This document shows positions 1-5,031 of a DNA stretch of 5,032 bases, one piece after another. The translations under genes were made by a program, and so were the position numbers. Every line of letters begins with the position of its first letter. The first letter of the stretch is position 1. The DNA lies in NCBI GenBank assembly GCA_026391235.1, contig JAPLDV010000821.1, positions 1 to 5,032 on the forward strand, given 5' to 3'. Source of the DNA: Bacteroidia bacterium. GTDB lineage: Bacteria; Bacteroidota; Bacteroidia; Bacteroidales; UBA12481. The notes under the pieces were generated by a model that was not told the origin of the DNA, did not search any database, and worked only from the letters and a program-made list of their open reading frames with translations.

Positions 1-1
1 C

Positions 2-418
2 CTTGAGCGTTTTGGTAACATTGACGTCATTCTTTAGCAGCCATTCAACATCTTTTAGACCAATTGCTCCGTCAGAGTCCAAGTCTTTTACCTCATTAAT
101 TTCAATTTTAAACGGTTCTTTCCCCCCCGGTTTTAATCCCTCCATCTCAAACAATGGTAACTGCCCGCCGACAATCGGCGATTTGACATAACTTGTAGTG
201 ATAAGTTTCTTGAGATCGAGAGCATTAAAATTGGCAGCAAAATACTTAAAGAAATTGCTTTCAAACGGATCATCGCAGTTGCAGTACACACTCTTTCCAT
301 GGAATTGACCTTTGTAGTGCTTCAGTTCTTTTTCAATATCAGTAAGTTGCGTATAGAATTCATCCTTTTTGGCTTTATTTGCTTGATGTAAATTCTTGTT
401 TTGTCCTTTTTCAGTCAT
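2..418 (-). CDS. EcoRI-type adenine-specific DNA methyltransferase, N-terminal part (runs off left edge)
   Basis: This is the first 139 codons of a DNA N6-adenine methyltransferase of the EcoRI methylase family, which methylates adenine within a short recognition site using S-adenosylmethionine. I recognise the family from its N-terminal signature: KKDEFYTQLTDIEKEL at residues 17-32, VYCNCDDPFESNFFKYF at 44-60 and LKKLITTSY at 69-77. M.EcoRI is about 326 residues, so roughly 40 percent is visible; the catalytic NPPF motif should lie just past the left edge. The ATG at 418 is preceded by AGGA (423-426) with four bases between, which supports this start. No cognate endonuclease is in the window, so it may be an orphan methylase or its partner may lie further left. 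A run of seven G (coding strand; 122-128) encodes part of Pro-Gly-Gly near residue 98, and the frame is open across it. Family assignment is from memory, not a search. Confidence 0.9.
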   Translation of the reverse strand, partial: MTEKGQNKNLHQANKAKKDEFYTQLTDIEKELKHYKGQFHGKSVYCNCDDPFESNFFKYFAANFNALDLKKLITTSYVKSPIVGGQLPLFEMEGLKPGGKEPFKIEINEVKDLDSDGAIGLKDVEWLLKNDVNVTKTLK

Positions 419-443
419 ATTATCCTGTTTCTTTTATTTGTCG

Positions 444-472
444 TAAAGTTACAGTTTTATTTCAGGTGCAAT
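444..472 (-). promoter_or_regulatory. Probable Bacteroidota-type promoter for the EcoRI-like methyltransferase
   Basis: Read on the minus strand, TAACTTTA (444-451) matches the Bacteroidota -7 consensus TANNTTTG at seven of eight positions. A TTG (469-471) lies 17 bases upstream of it, within the usual spacing for the -33 element. The box sits about 25 bases before the start codon at 418, leaving a short leader with the AGGA ribosome site. It is a motif match only. Confidence 0.4.
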
Positions 473-523
473 TAGCTTAATTCTTCATATCCTTAGCACC
501 CAACGTAGGAAGCTGCACGTAAA

Positions 524-555
524 GGTGGATTGAGGGCGATTTCCAATCAATCACC
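524..555. other. Hairpin A in intergenic region
   Basis: The arm GGTGGATTGA (524-533) pairs with TCAATCACC (547-555), giving nine base pairs with one bulged G and a 13-base loop. It lies between the stop of the broken membrane gene (646) and the start of the methyltransferase (418), both on the minus strand. There is no T-run after it on either strand, so it is not a classical intrinsic terminator. It could be a structured 3' end, a folded recombination site or a non-coding RNA element. Confidence 0.5.
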
Positions 556-570
556 GATGCCTTGGTAGCT

Positions 571-595
571 GGTTGCGGACTTTGTTGTCCGCACC
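571..595. other. Hairpin B in intergenic region, GC-rich stem
   Basis: TGCGGAC (574-580) and GTCCGCA (587-593) form a perfect seven-base-pair stem with a six-base loop. The flanking GG and CC extend it by two pairs around one bulged T. It lies 15 bases from hairpin A, so the two form a tandem structured patch that is richer in G+C than its surroundings. On the minus strand it follows the stop codon at 646 by about 50 bases, so it may help end that transcript, although no T-tract follows. Confidence 0.55.
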
Positions 596-645
596 GACAC
601 CACAATTGATATATAGATTTTGTTAACGGCTGTATTTTTGTCATT

Positions 646-908
646 TTATAATTGTGAGTTAATGATTAAAACAATAACAAATAGAAACAAAAGGATTACA
701 ATCCATTGAAAAAAAATTGTTTTTATCTGCTTTTCTGCTGGGTCGATTTTCCTTGTAATAAATTGTCCAATACCAATAAATAAACCTAAAGGCCAAAATA
801 TAACGCGGTTATCCCTTTAACGGTGTGTAAGCCTTCCAGAAGCCTTGCCACCACTACAAAAACTATATATAAAAGTCGTATCAAATTTTTTAACCAAAAT
901 AGTAACAT
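646..908 (-). pseudogene. Small membrane protein broken by a one-base frameshift
   Basis: From the ATG at 908 the frame reads MLLFWLKNLIRLLYIVFVVV and on through ARLLEGLHTVKGITALYFGL, then stops at 786-788. A second frame, open from 816 but lacking a start codon, reads through WPLGLFIGIGQFITRKIDPA and EKQIKTIFFQWIVILLFLFV and stops at 646-648. Adding one T to the T4 run at 795-798 joins them as ...ITALYF-WPLGLFIGIG..., giving a protein of about 87 residues with three hydrophobic segments and a charged loop (TRKIDPAEKQIK) before the last. The continuity of hydrophobic pattern across the break is the main evidence that this was one gene. I do not recognise the family. It may be a decayed gene, a sequencing error in a homopolymer, or less likely a -1 translational slip at UUUU. 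It points the same way as the methyltransferase downstream and the 80-residue gene upstream. Confidence 0.6.
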
Positions 909-935
909 GAAAATTGCATTAATCCCGCCTTAAAT

Positions 936-987
936 TCATTTGATTTATTGAAAATAATTACAAATTAATTAATTTAAAATCAAATGA
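936..987. repeat. Perfect 11-bp inverted repeat, 30-base spacer
   Basis: TCATTTGATTT (936-946) is the exact reverse complement of AAATCAAATGA (977-987). The second arm ends one base before the stop codon of the 80-residue minus-strand gene (stop at 989-991). The spacer is almost entirely A and T. Placed between two minus-strand genes, it could be a weak terminator for the upstream one or a two-site operator for the downstream one. Its AT-richness makes chance occurrence less unlikely than the length suggests. Confidence 0.45.
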
Positions 988-988
988 C

Positions 989-1231
989 TTATTTAATCCG
1001 AAAATCATCATCAATAACATCAATTCCGTTTATCGTGATTAAGGGGTTATTACGATTTGTTCCTTCATTTTCTTGCAATATTTTATTTGAGAAAATTAGT
1101 AATGTATCAGCAACGGGGTCGCAATCTTCAATATATATCAAATCGTTATATATTATTTCATTTCCGATTTTGTACGTTGCTTTAAATTGGACGGCAAGTC
1201 CATGTTTCATTCTTAATCTATAAGCATTCAT
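989..1231 (-). CDS. Hypothetical protein, 80 residues
   Basis: I do not recognise a family. The predicted protein is acidic and soluble, without signal peptide or membrane segment, and has a normal mix of charged and hydrophobic residues (for example NDLIYIEDCDPVADTLLIF at residues 29-47 and ITINGIDVIDDDFRIK at the end). The complementary plus-strand frame is instead poor in charge and rich in Ser/Ile/Phe, so this strand is preferred. An in-frame TAA lies a few codons upstream, so the start is either the ATG at 1231 or the ATG at codon 8 (1210); neither has a clear Shine-Dalgarno. Starting at 1210 would relieve the crowding with the divergent gene whose ATG is at 1235. It runs in the same direction as the frameshifted membrane gene and the EcoRI-like methylase, about 80 bases before the former. 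Confidence 0.45.
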   Translation of the reverse strand: MNAYRLRMKHGLAVQFKATYKIGNEIIYNDLIYIEDCDPVADTLLIFSNKILQENEGTNRNNPLITINGIDVIDDDFRIK

Positions 1232-1234
1232 ATT

Positions 1235-1564
1235 ATGAAATATTTAGTTAAAGCAAATCCGAGTCGTAAGTTAGATAAATCTGACGAAATATGTGGTAAC
1301 GATTTTCACATTACTAAAAAAGTTAACCTTACAATACAGATAAAAGAGGTCAACCATTCAAACGATTTCGTTACACTTAAACTGGGTATTCAAAGACAGT
1401 TAAAGTATTTACAAGAATATCCATTAGAAGTATATGGTAAAATGGAGTATGCAAATCAAGCAATCGCCTTTTTAACAGAGATTTTGATCTTATTGGACGA
1501 AGCTAAAGAAAAATGTTACGGTCATTTAAACCCAAAGAACAATGAACATAGTATCAATCAGTAA
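1235..1564 (+). CDS. Hypothetical protein, 109 residues, C-terminus possibly altered by the insertion sequence
   Basis: No family is recognised. The sequence is soluble and charged: a basic N-terminus (VKANPSRKLDK, residues 5-15), a probable strand segment (VNLTIQIKEV, 30-39), then a long helical stretch (LGIQRQLKYLQEY, 50-62; ANQAIAFLTEILILLDEAKEK, 73-93). The last 23 bases overlap the transposase start at 1542. Because IS1595-family elements carry some sequence before the transposase start, the final residues (about YGHLNPKNNEHSINQ, 95-109) may be encoded by the element, with the native end lost. There is no clear Shine-Dalgarno before the ATG at 1235, and an in-frame stop at 1214-1216 bounds the start. 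The AT-rich composition matches the membrane gene beyond the transposase, so the two may have belonged to one locus before insertion. Confidence 0.55.
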   Translation: MKYLVKANPSRKLDKSDEICGNDFHITKKVNLTIQIKEVNHSNDFVTLKLGIQRQLKYLQEYPLEVYGKMEYANQAIAFLTEILILLDEAKEKCYGHLNPKNNEHSINQ

Positions 1565-2575
1565 GAAATTCGGAACGGAGGATAAGTGCTATCACTATCT
1601 CGAAAAAATCCGGTGGGGGAACAAACCTGTTTGCCCGTATTGTGGTTCTACCCGATCTGTCAGGCTGAATACTGAACCTCACCGGTTGCATTGCTACGAT
1701 TGTCATAAATCATATAGTGTGACCGTGGGAACGGTATTTGAGGATAGTCATTTACCGCTTTATCAATGGTTTATCATAGTGGGATTAATGACCAATGCCA
1801 AACAAGGCATATCCGCTAAGGAAATCGAGCGTGATGCCGGAGTAACCTATAAAACTGCTTGGTACTGTTCCATGAGAATCCGTTGTGCCATGATTGACTA
1901 CTGCAATATCCAGTTAACCAACATTGTCGAAATGGATGAAGCCTATGTAGGCGGCAAACCCCGGCACAGGCAAAAATGCGCTATTAAGGATCAAACCATT
2001 GCCGCAAGCGGTATGGATAACGTAAAACCGAAAAGAGGTCGGGGGACGTGCAAAACACCCATCGTGGCTATTGTGGAACGCAGGGGAAAAGTAGTGGTCA
2101 GGGTAATTGAAAAAATCAACTCCCTGATGCTGATGACCATGCTTAAACAGTTTGTCAAGACGGATGAAGCCACATTGATGACCGATGAACTGGGATCGTA
2201 TCATGCTGCTGACAAATTCATGGAGCATTTTACCGTGACCCACAGCCAGAAAGAATATGTCCGCGGAGCCGTCCATACCAATACGGTGGAAGGGTTCTTC
2301 GGAATATTCCGTAATACCATACGGGGCAACCATATCCAGATCAGTAAGAAATACCTTCCCTTTTATCTGGTCAGCTCGCAGTATATGTACAATAATCGGA
2401 ACTACACGGGTGATCTGTTTGAGAAGTATATGAAAGAAGCCGTCACGCATGATAACCCGATGGAGTATTACAAACCCGTAAAATCGGTCAAAGAAATTGT
2501 TCACGCCAAATGTCCACCGAAATGAATACAACTTATTTTCGTACCTTAGTCGGAGTTAAACATAGCACAACGGAG
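1500..2575 (+). mobile_element. IS1595-family insertion sequence, ends not resolved
   Basis: The transposase at 1542-2525 defines the element; the outer limits given here are approximate. IS1595-family elements normally have imperfect terminal inverted repeats of about 20 bases and 8-base target duplications, with little non-coding DNA. I compared the 60 bases on each side. The best pairing is weak: TTTAAACCCAAAGAA near 1525 against TTTAACTCCGACTAA (reverse complement near 2545-2560), with about ten of fifteen bases matching. The 7-base AACATAG occurs at 1545-1551 and 2559-2565, but the left copy lies inside the transposase gene. I see no convincing target duplication, so one end may have decayed or the boundaries lie elsewhere. 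Confidence 0.6.
1542..2525 (+). CDS. IS1595-family (ISXO2-like) transposase
   Basis: This 327-residue protein is an intact DDE transposase that would cut and rejoin the ends of its own insertion sequence. An N-terminal zinc ribbon is clear: C31-P-Y-C34 and C51-Y-D-C54. A helix-turn-helix-like segment follows (QGISAKEIERDAGVTYKTAW, 88-107). The RNase H-fold catalytic core shows D132 in VEMDEAYVGG, D215 in LMTDELGSY, and the family's H-x-N-x-x-E block HTNTVEG (245-251), with E250 as the likely third acid and N247 beside it. Length is normal for the family, and no stop or frameshift interrupts it. Base composition is distinctly richer in G+C than the genes on either side, as expected for a mobile gene acquired recently. 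It overlaps the upstream frame by 23 bases and the extended downstream frame by 16. Confidence 0.95.
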   Translation: MNIVSISKKFGTEDKCYHYLEKIRWGNKPVCPYCGSTRSVRLNTEPHRLHCYDCHKSYSVTVGTVFEDSHLPLYQWFIIVGLMTNAKQGISAKEIERDAGVTYKTAWYCSMRIRCAMIDYCNIQLTNIVEMDEAYVGGKPRHRQKCAIKDQTIAASGMDNVKPKRGRGTCKTPIVAIVERRGKVVVRVIEKINSLMLMTMLKQFVKTDEATLMTDELGSYHAADKFMEHFTVTHSQKEYVRGAVHTNTVEGFFGIFRNTIRGNHIQISKKYLPFYLVSSQYMYNNRNYTGDLFEKYMKEAVTHDNPMEYYKPVKSVKEIVHAKCPPK

Positions 2576-3202
2576 ATGGGACTCATTGGTTTAATACTGA
2601 CTTTTATGACAGCAGAAATATTTAAGAGAGTTCGATTCTTAATAGAGATCACTCTTTGTTCTTTTACAGCCTTTAAAATTCTCCATGCGTTTGATGATTC
2701 ATATATTATAACACCATTTAATGATTGGGATACATATTTCGGCGATGGAATATGGTATCATTCTAATTCATTTTGGATAGGTGTATTAGTGACCATATTG
2801 ATCTATTTTATCATTTATGGGTTATTAATCCGTGTAATAAGAAGGAGGATTAAAAACCGAATAAAGAATATACATAATCAACTTGGTAGTTTAACGATTG
2901 ACGTTGATAAACAAATAAGTCGTTTGTGCAACCTAATCATCAAAATTGGTGAATTTGAGAAACATGACACACTACAAAACCAACAAATATTAAGCGCAAA
3001 AACATTAACTATCGAAATAGTAATAGTTATTCATTCAATGTTATTATGCTTGTTGTTTGGGGTTTTTAATTGGATTCTTATCATAGGCTTTTTAATAAGC
3101 CTAATGGTAATAATTATTCAATATCTAACAATTCCTATGCTTGAATTAGCATCCGGTATATTTTTAAGGGTATTTAATGAAAAAGTTTCACAAAAAGTAT
3201 AA
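2576..3202 (+). CDS. Hypothetical multi-pass membrane protein with central charged segment
   Basis: No family is recognised. With the start at 2576 the protein has 208 residues. Hydrophobic segments lie at about 21-39 (weak), 67-87, 145-164 and 165-187. Between the second and third is a basic, probably helical cytoplasmic stretch (RRRIKNRIKNIHNQ from 89, then a helix to about 140). The layout is two N-terminal and two C-terminal membrane segments around a soluble middle. The open frame extends back to an ATG at 2510, but those 22 extra codons overlap the transposase and the element's end, so I prefer 2576; GGAG abuts that ATG too closely to be a good ribosome site. The true 5' end may therefore have been removed by the insertion sequence. 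A second unknown gene follows after 35 bases, probably in the same transcript. Confidence 0.65.
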   Translation: MGLIGLILTFMTAEIFKRVRFLIEITLCSFTAFKILHAFDDSYIITPFNDWDTYFGDGIWYHSNSFWIGVLVTILIYFIIYGLLIRVIRRRIKNRIKNIHNQLGSLTIDVDKQISRLCNLIIKIGEFEKHDTLQNQQILSAKTLTIEIVIVIHSMLLCLLFGVFNWILIIGFLISLMVIIIQYLTIPMLELASGIFLRVFNEKVSQKV

Positions 3203-3237
3203 ACTAATTAATCTTTGTAGTATAAAAAATATAAATA

Positions 3238-3606
3238 ATGTCAACCAAAAATCCTTTAAAACTTGACTTATCTAAATTTACTGAACAAGTAAAAAATCTA
3301 CCGATTACAAAGATTAATAAGTTTGATGATATTCTTTCTGACCTAGCAAATCATGCTTATGACGCTTTCGAGTATATTTTGGAATTACCAGAAAAAATTG
3401 AAGAACTTTCAAAAGAAAAGGCAGTAAGCATGATTAATGACTTAACAGCACTTCAATGTCAAGTAACTCCGTTAATGGATATTCTTTGTGATATGGATTA
3501 TGGAAGTAAATATATGTATAGAGTTAAAGAGGAATTAGGAACTATTGAAGATGAGATACCTGAACTACTAAAACGATTAGAAAAGAAAATTAAAGATGAA
3601 AACTGA
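3238..3606 (+). CDS. Hypothetical small helical protein, 122 residues
   Basis: No family is recognised. The product is soluble, has no signal peptide or membrane segment, and reads as almost entirely helical and highly charged. Helices are suggested at about 28-50 (FDDILSDLANHAYDAFEYIL), 52-85 and 93-121, the last ending in the coiled-coil-like IPELLKRLEKKIKDE. Two cysteines occur (C74, C84). It begins 35 bases after the membrane protein with no evident promoter or terminator between, and shares that gene's AT-rich composition, so the pair is probably one operon. A membrane protein paired with a small charged helical protein fits an effector-regulator or toxin-antidote arrangement, but this is only context. 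The start ATG at 3238 has an A-rich upstream region instead of a Shine-Dalgarno, which is common in this phylum. Confidence 0.7.
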   Translation: MSTKNPLKLDLSKFTEQVKNLPITKINKFDDILSDLANHAYDAFEYILELPEKIEELSKEKAVSMINDLTALQCQVTPLMDILCDMDYGSKYMYRVKEELGTIEDEIPELLKRLEKKIKDEN

Positions 3607-3690
3607 AACAAACCACATACAAAGGCATACACATTTTGCAGCCCCTAAAACCAGCCGACACACATACAAAGTTTGCAAAGAGCTGTTTTC
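3607..3690. repeat. CA-rich intergenic stretch with short direct repeats
   Basis: The 11-mer CACATACAAAG occurs twice, at 3614-3624 and 3661-3671, in a non-coding strip dominated by C and A. Related words recur nearby: TTTTGCA (3633-3639) and TTTGCAAAG (3672-3680), and GCC-G/T-ACACAC at 3654-3663 and continuing to 3694-3702. The abrupt composition change from both neighbouring genes suggests a distinct origin, such as the remnant of a junction, a regulator-binding region or an untranslated leader. No long hairpin or T-run terminator is visible. Confidence 0.4.
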
Positions 3691-3723
3691 TTGCCTACAC
3701 ACCAACAGATCATTGTATCTTTG
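3691..3723 (+). promoter_or_regulatory. Bacteroidota-type promoter for the nuclease-methyltransferase gene
   Basis: TATCTTTG (3716-3723) is an exact match to the -7 consensus TANNTTTG of Bacteroidota. TTG (3691-3693) lies 22 bases upstream, at the long side of the accepted spacing for the -33 element. Transcription would start near 3730, giving a leader of about 40 bases before the ATG at 3769. This suggests that the restriction-modification gene has its own promoter and does not depend on the upstream operon. Confidence 0.6.
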
Positions 3724-3757
3724 GAACTTTTAAATTTTTAAGTAAATTGAGATAATG

Positions 3758-3764
3758 AAAGGGG
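3758..3764 (+). promoter_or_regulatory. Ribosome binding site AAAGGGG
   Basis: A purine-rich AAAGGGG ends four bases before the ATG at 3769. It is the strongest Shine-Dalgarno-like site in the window and fixes that start over an ATG at 3755, whose frame closes after nine codons. Confidence 0.55.
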
Positions 3765-3768
3765 AAAA

Positions 3769-5031
3769 ATGGCACAATCAATAGAACCAAATATTGCAGA
3801 TTTAGCTAATGGCTGGCTTAAATCTTACAAATTAGATTATAAATTAGAACAAGAATTTTTAAATACTGAAATAGACAAAGCACTTTCTGATTACTTTACA
3901 AAAAATGGTGGTACAGGGGCAAATCGTCCTGATACAAAACTATTGTTGAAAGATAAACGTTTAGCCTTTTACCCTATTCTTATTGAGTACAAAGGTTATA
4001 AAGACAAATTAGTAAAACTTGACACAGGCGGACAAGTTGAAAACAGGACATCTAAAAACGAACCGAACTTTAAAAATATCAATTCTTATGCTGTAAACGG
4101 TGCTGTTCATTACGCAAATGCCTTGCTACACCATACAAGCTATACTGACATTATAGCTATTGGTATGACAGGACACAGAGATGAAACAGAGAAAATTCAT
4201 CATAAAATTGGTGTTTATTATGTTTCTAAAAGCAATCTTGGTGCAGGACAAAAAGTTGGAGAATACACAGACTTTTCATTTTTAGCTCATAAAAACTTTG
4301 ACAGTTTTATAGACAAGGTAAAAACCTTGCAATTGACACCCGAAGAACTTAACAAACTAAAAGAGCAACGAGAAAGGGAAATTGACCAAAGCCTTGTAAA
4401 ACTTAACAATGACATTTACCAAAATGAAAAAGGCTTAGGCGAAAATGACCGTGTATATCTTGTTGCAGCTTCAATAATTGCAACTCTTGGAATACCAGGT
4501 AAAGTTGCACCACTCGAAAAATCAGGTTTAAAGTCCTCAACTGAAAAAGGCAACAAAGACGGTGATATAATTGTAAGAAAAATCAGAGCCTTTTTAGACG
4601 AAAAAGATATACCAACAGAAAAGAAGAATTTAATATTAAGAACTTTAGAAAACACACTTACAACTGAAAATATTAATAAAGTTGAAAACGGTGAAAGCCA
4701 ACTCAAAAGAGTTTTTACGAAAATTTTAGATGATTTGGGTATATATTATAAAATTGGTTTAACTACTGATTTTACAGGGAAGCTTTTTAATGAAATGTAT
4801 GGGTGGCTCGGTTTTTCGCAAGATAAACTAAACGATGTAGTCATTACCCCATCTTATGTCGCTACTCTTTTAGTAAAATTGGCACGTGTAAACAAAGATT
4901 CCTTTGCATGGGATTTTGCTACTGGTTCGGCTGGCTTGCTGGTAGCTGCTATGAATGAAATGCTCAACGATGCCAGAAATAGTATTACTTCACCCCATGA
5001 ACTTACTCAAAAAGAAATAAAAATAAAAACT
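3769..5031 (+). CDS. Fused PD-(D/E)XK nuclease and HsdM-type adenine methyltransferase (Type IIG/BcgI-like), N-terminal part
   Basis: This is the first 421 codons of a restriction-modification protein running off the right edge. Residues about 1-170 look like a nuclease domain: R53-P54-D55 in a loop, then a hydrophobic strand ending in E73-Y74-K75 (FYPILIEYKG), fitting PD-X17-EXK. Residues about 190-345 are a helical linker and N-terminal methylase region. The methyltransferase core begins with the HsdM-like motif X, T360-P-S-Y-V-A-T-L-L-V-K-L, followed by the AdoMet-binding motif I, D382-F-A-T-G-S-A-G-L-L. The catalytic NPPY/F motif should lie beyond the edge. Proteins with this order cut and methylate DNA as one chain, usually guided by a separate specificity subunit, which would be expected downstream. 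The reading frame is intact throughout. Alternatively it could be a plain Type I HsdM whose N-terminal domain is not catalytic; the PD/EXK residues argue against this. Confidence 0.88.
   Translation, partial: MAQSIEPNIADLANGWLKSYKLDYKLEQEFLNTEIDKALSDYFTKNGGTGANRPDTKLLLKDKRLAFYPILIEYKGYKDKLVKLDTGGQVENRTSKNEPNFKNINSYAVNGAVHYANALLHHTSYTDIIAIGMTGHRDETEKIHHKIGVYYVSKSNLGAGQKVGEYTDFSFLAHKNFDSFIDKVKTLQLTPEELNKLKEQREREIDQSLVKLNNDIYQNEKGLGENDRVYLVAASIIATLGIPGKVAPLEKSGLKSSTEKGNKDGDIIVRKIRAFLDEKDIPTEKKNLILRTLENTLTTENINKVENGESQLKRVFTKILDDLGIYYKIGLTTDFTGKLFNEMYGWLGFSQDKLNDVVITPSYVATLLVKLARVNKDSFAWDFATGSAGLLVAAMNEMLNDARNSITSPHELTQKEIKIKT

Noticed and set aside
3..191. A 62-codon plus-strand frame at the left edge
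   Set aside because: It lies antisense to the recognisable EcoRI-type methyltransferase and is rich in Ser, Phe and Pro.
623..823. TTAACGG at both 623-629 and 817-823, as if flanking a gene cassette
   Set aside because: The right copy falls inside the coding part of the frameshifted membrane gene, so it does not bound that gene; a 7-base match is likely to be chance.
1131..1154. AT-rich inverted repeat within the 80-residue gene
   Set aside because: It consists of alternating A and T in an AT-rich sequence and lies in a coding frame, so it carries no weight as a site.
984..1223. A 79-codon plus-strand frame opposite the 80-residue minus-strand gene
   Set aside because: Its translation is low in charge and rich in Ser, Ile and Phe, as expected of an antisense shadow, while the minus-strand frame reads like a normal soluble protein.
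1914..2531. A 205-codon open frame on the minus strand inside the transposase gene
   Set aside because: It is antisense to a clearly recognisable transposase with intact motifs, and its translation is rich in Phe, His and Ile with no recognisable domain; it is a shadow.
1545..2565. AACATAG at 1545-1551 and 2559-2565 as a target-site duplication of the insertion sequence
   Set aside because: The left copy lies within the first codons of the transposase, so it cannot be outside the element if the start at 1542 is right; a 7-base match between two 60-base stretches is not rare.
3755..3784. Nine-codon frame starting at the ATG at 3755, overlapping the nuclease-methylase start, as a leader peptide
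   Set aside because: It is too short to support, has no ribosome site of its own, and its AAAGGGG serves better as the ribosome site for the gene at 3769.
4416..4706. A 96-codon minus-strand frame within the nuclease-methylase gene
   Set aside because: It lies antisense to the intact plus-strand coding frame and has no recognisable features.
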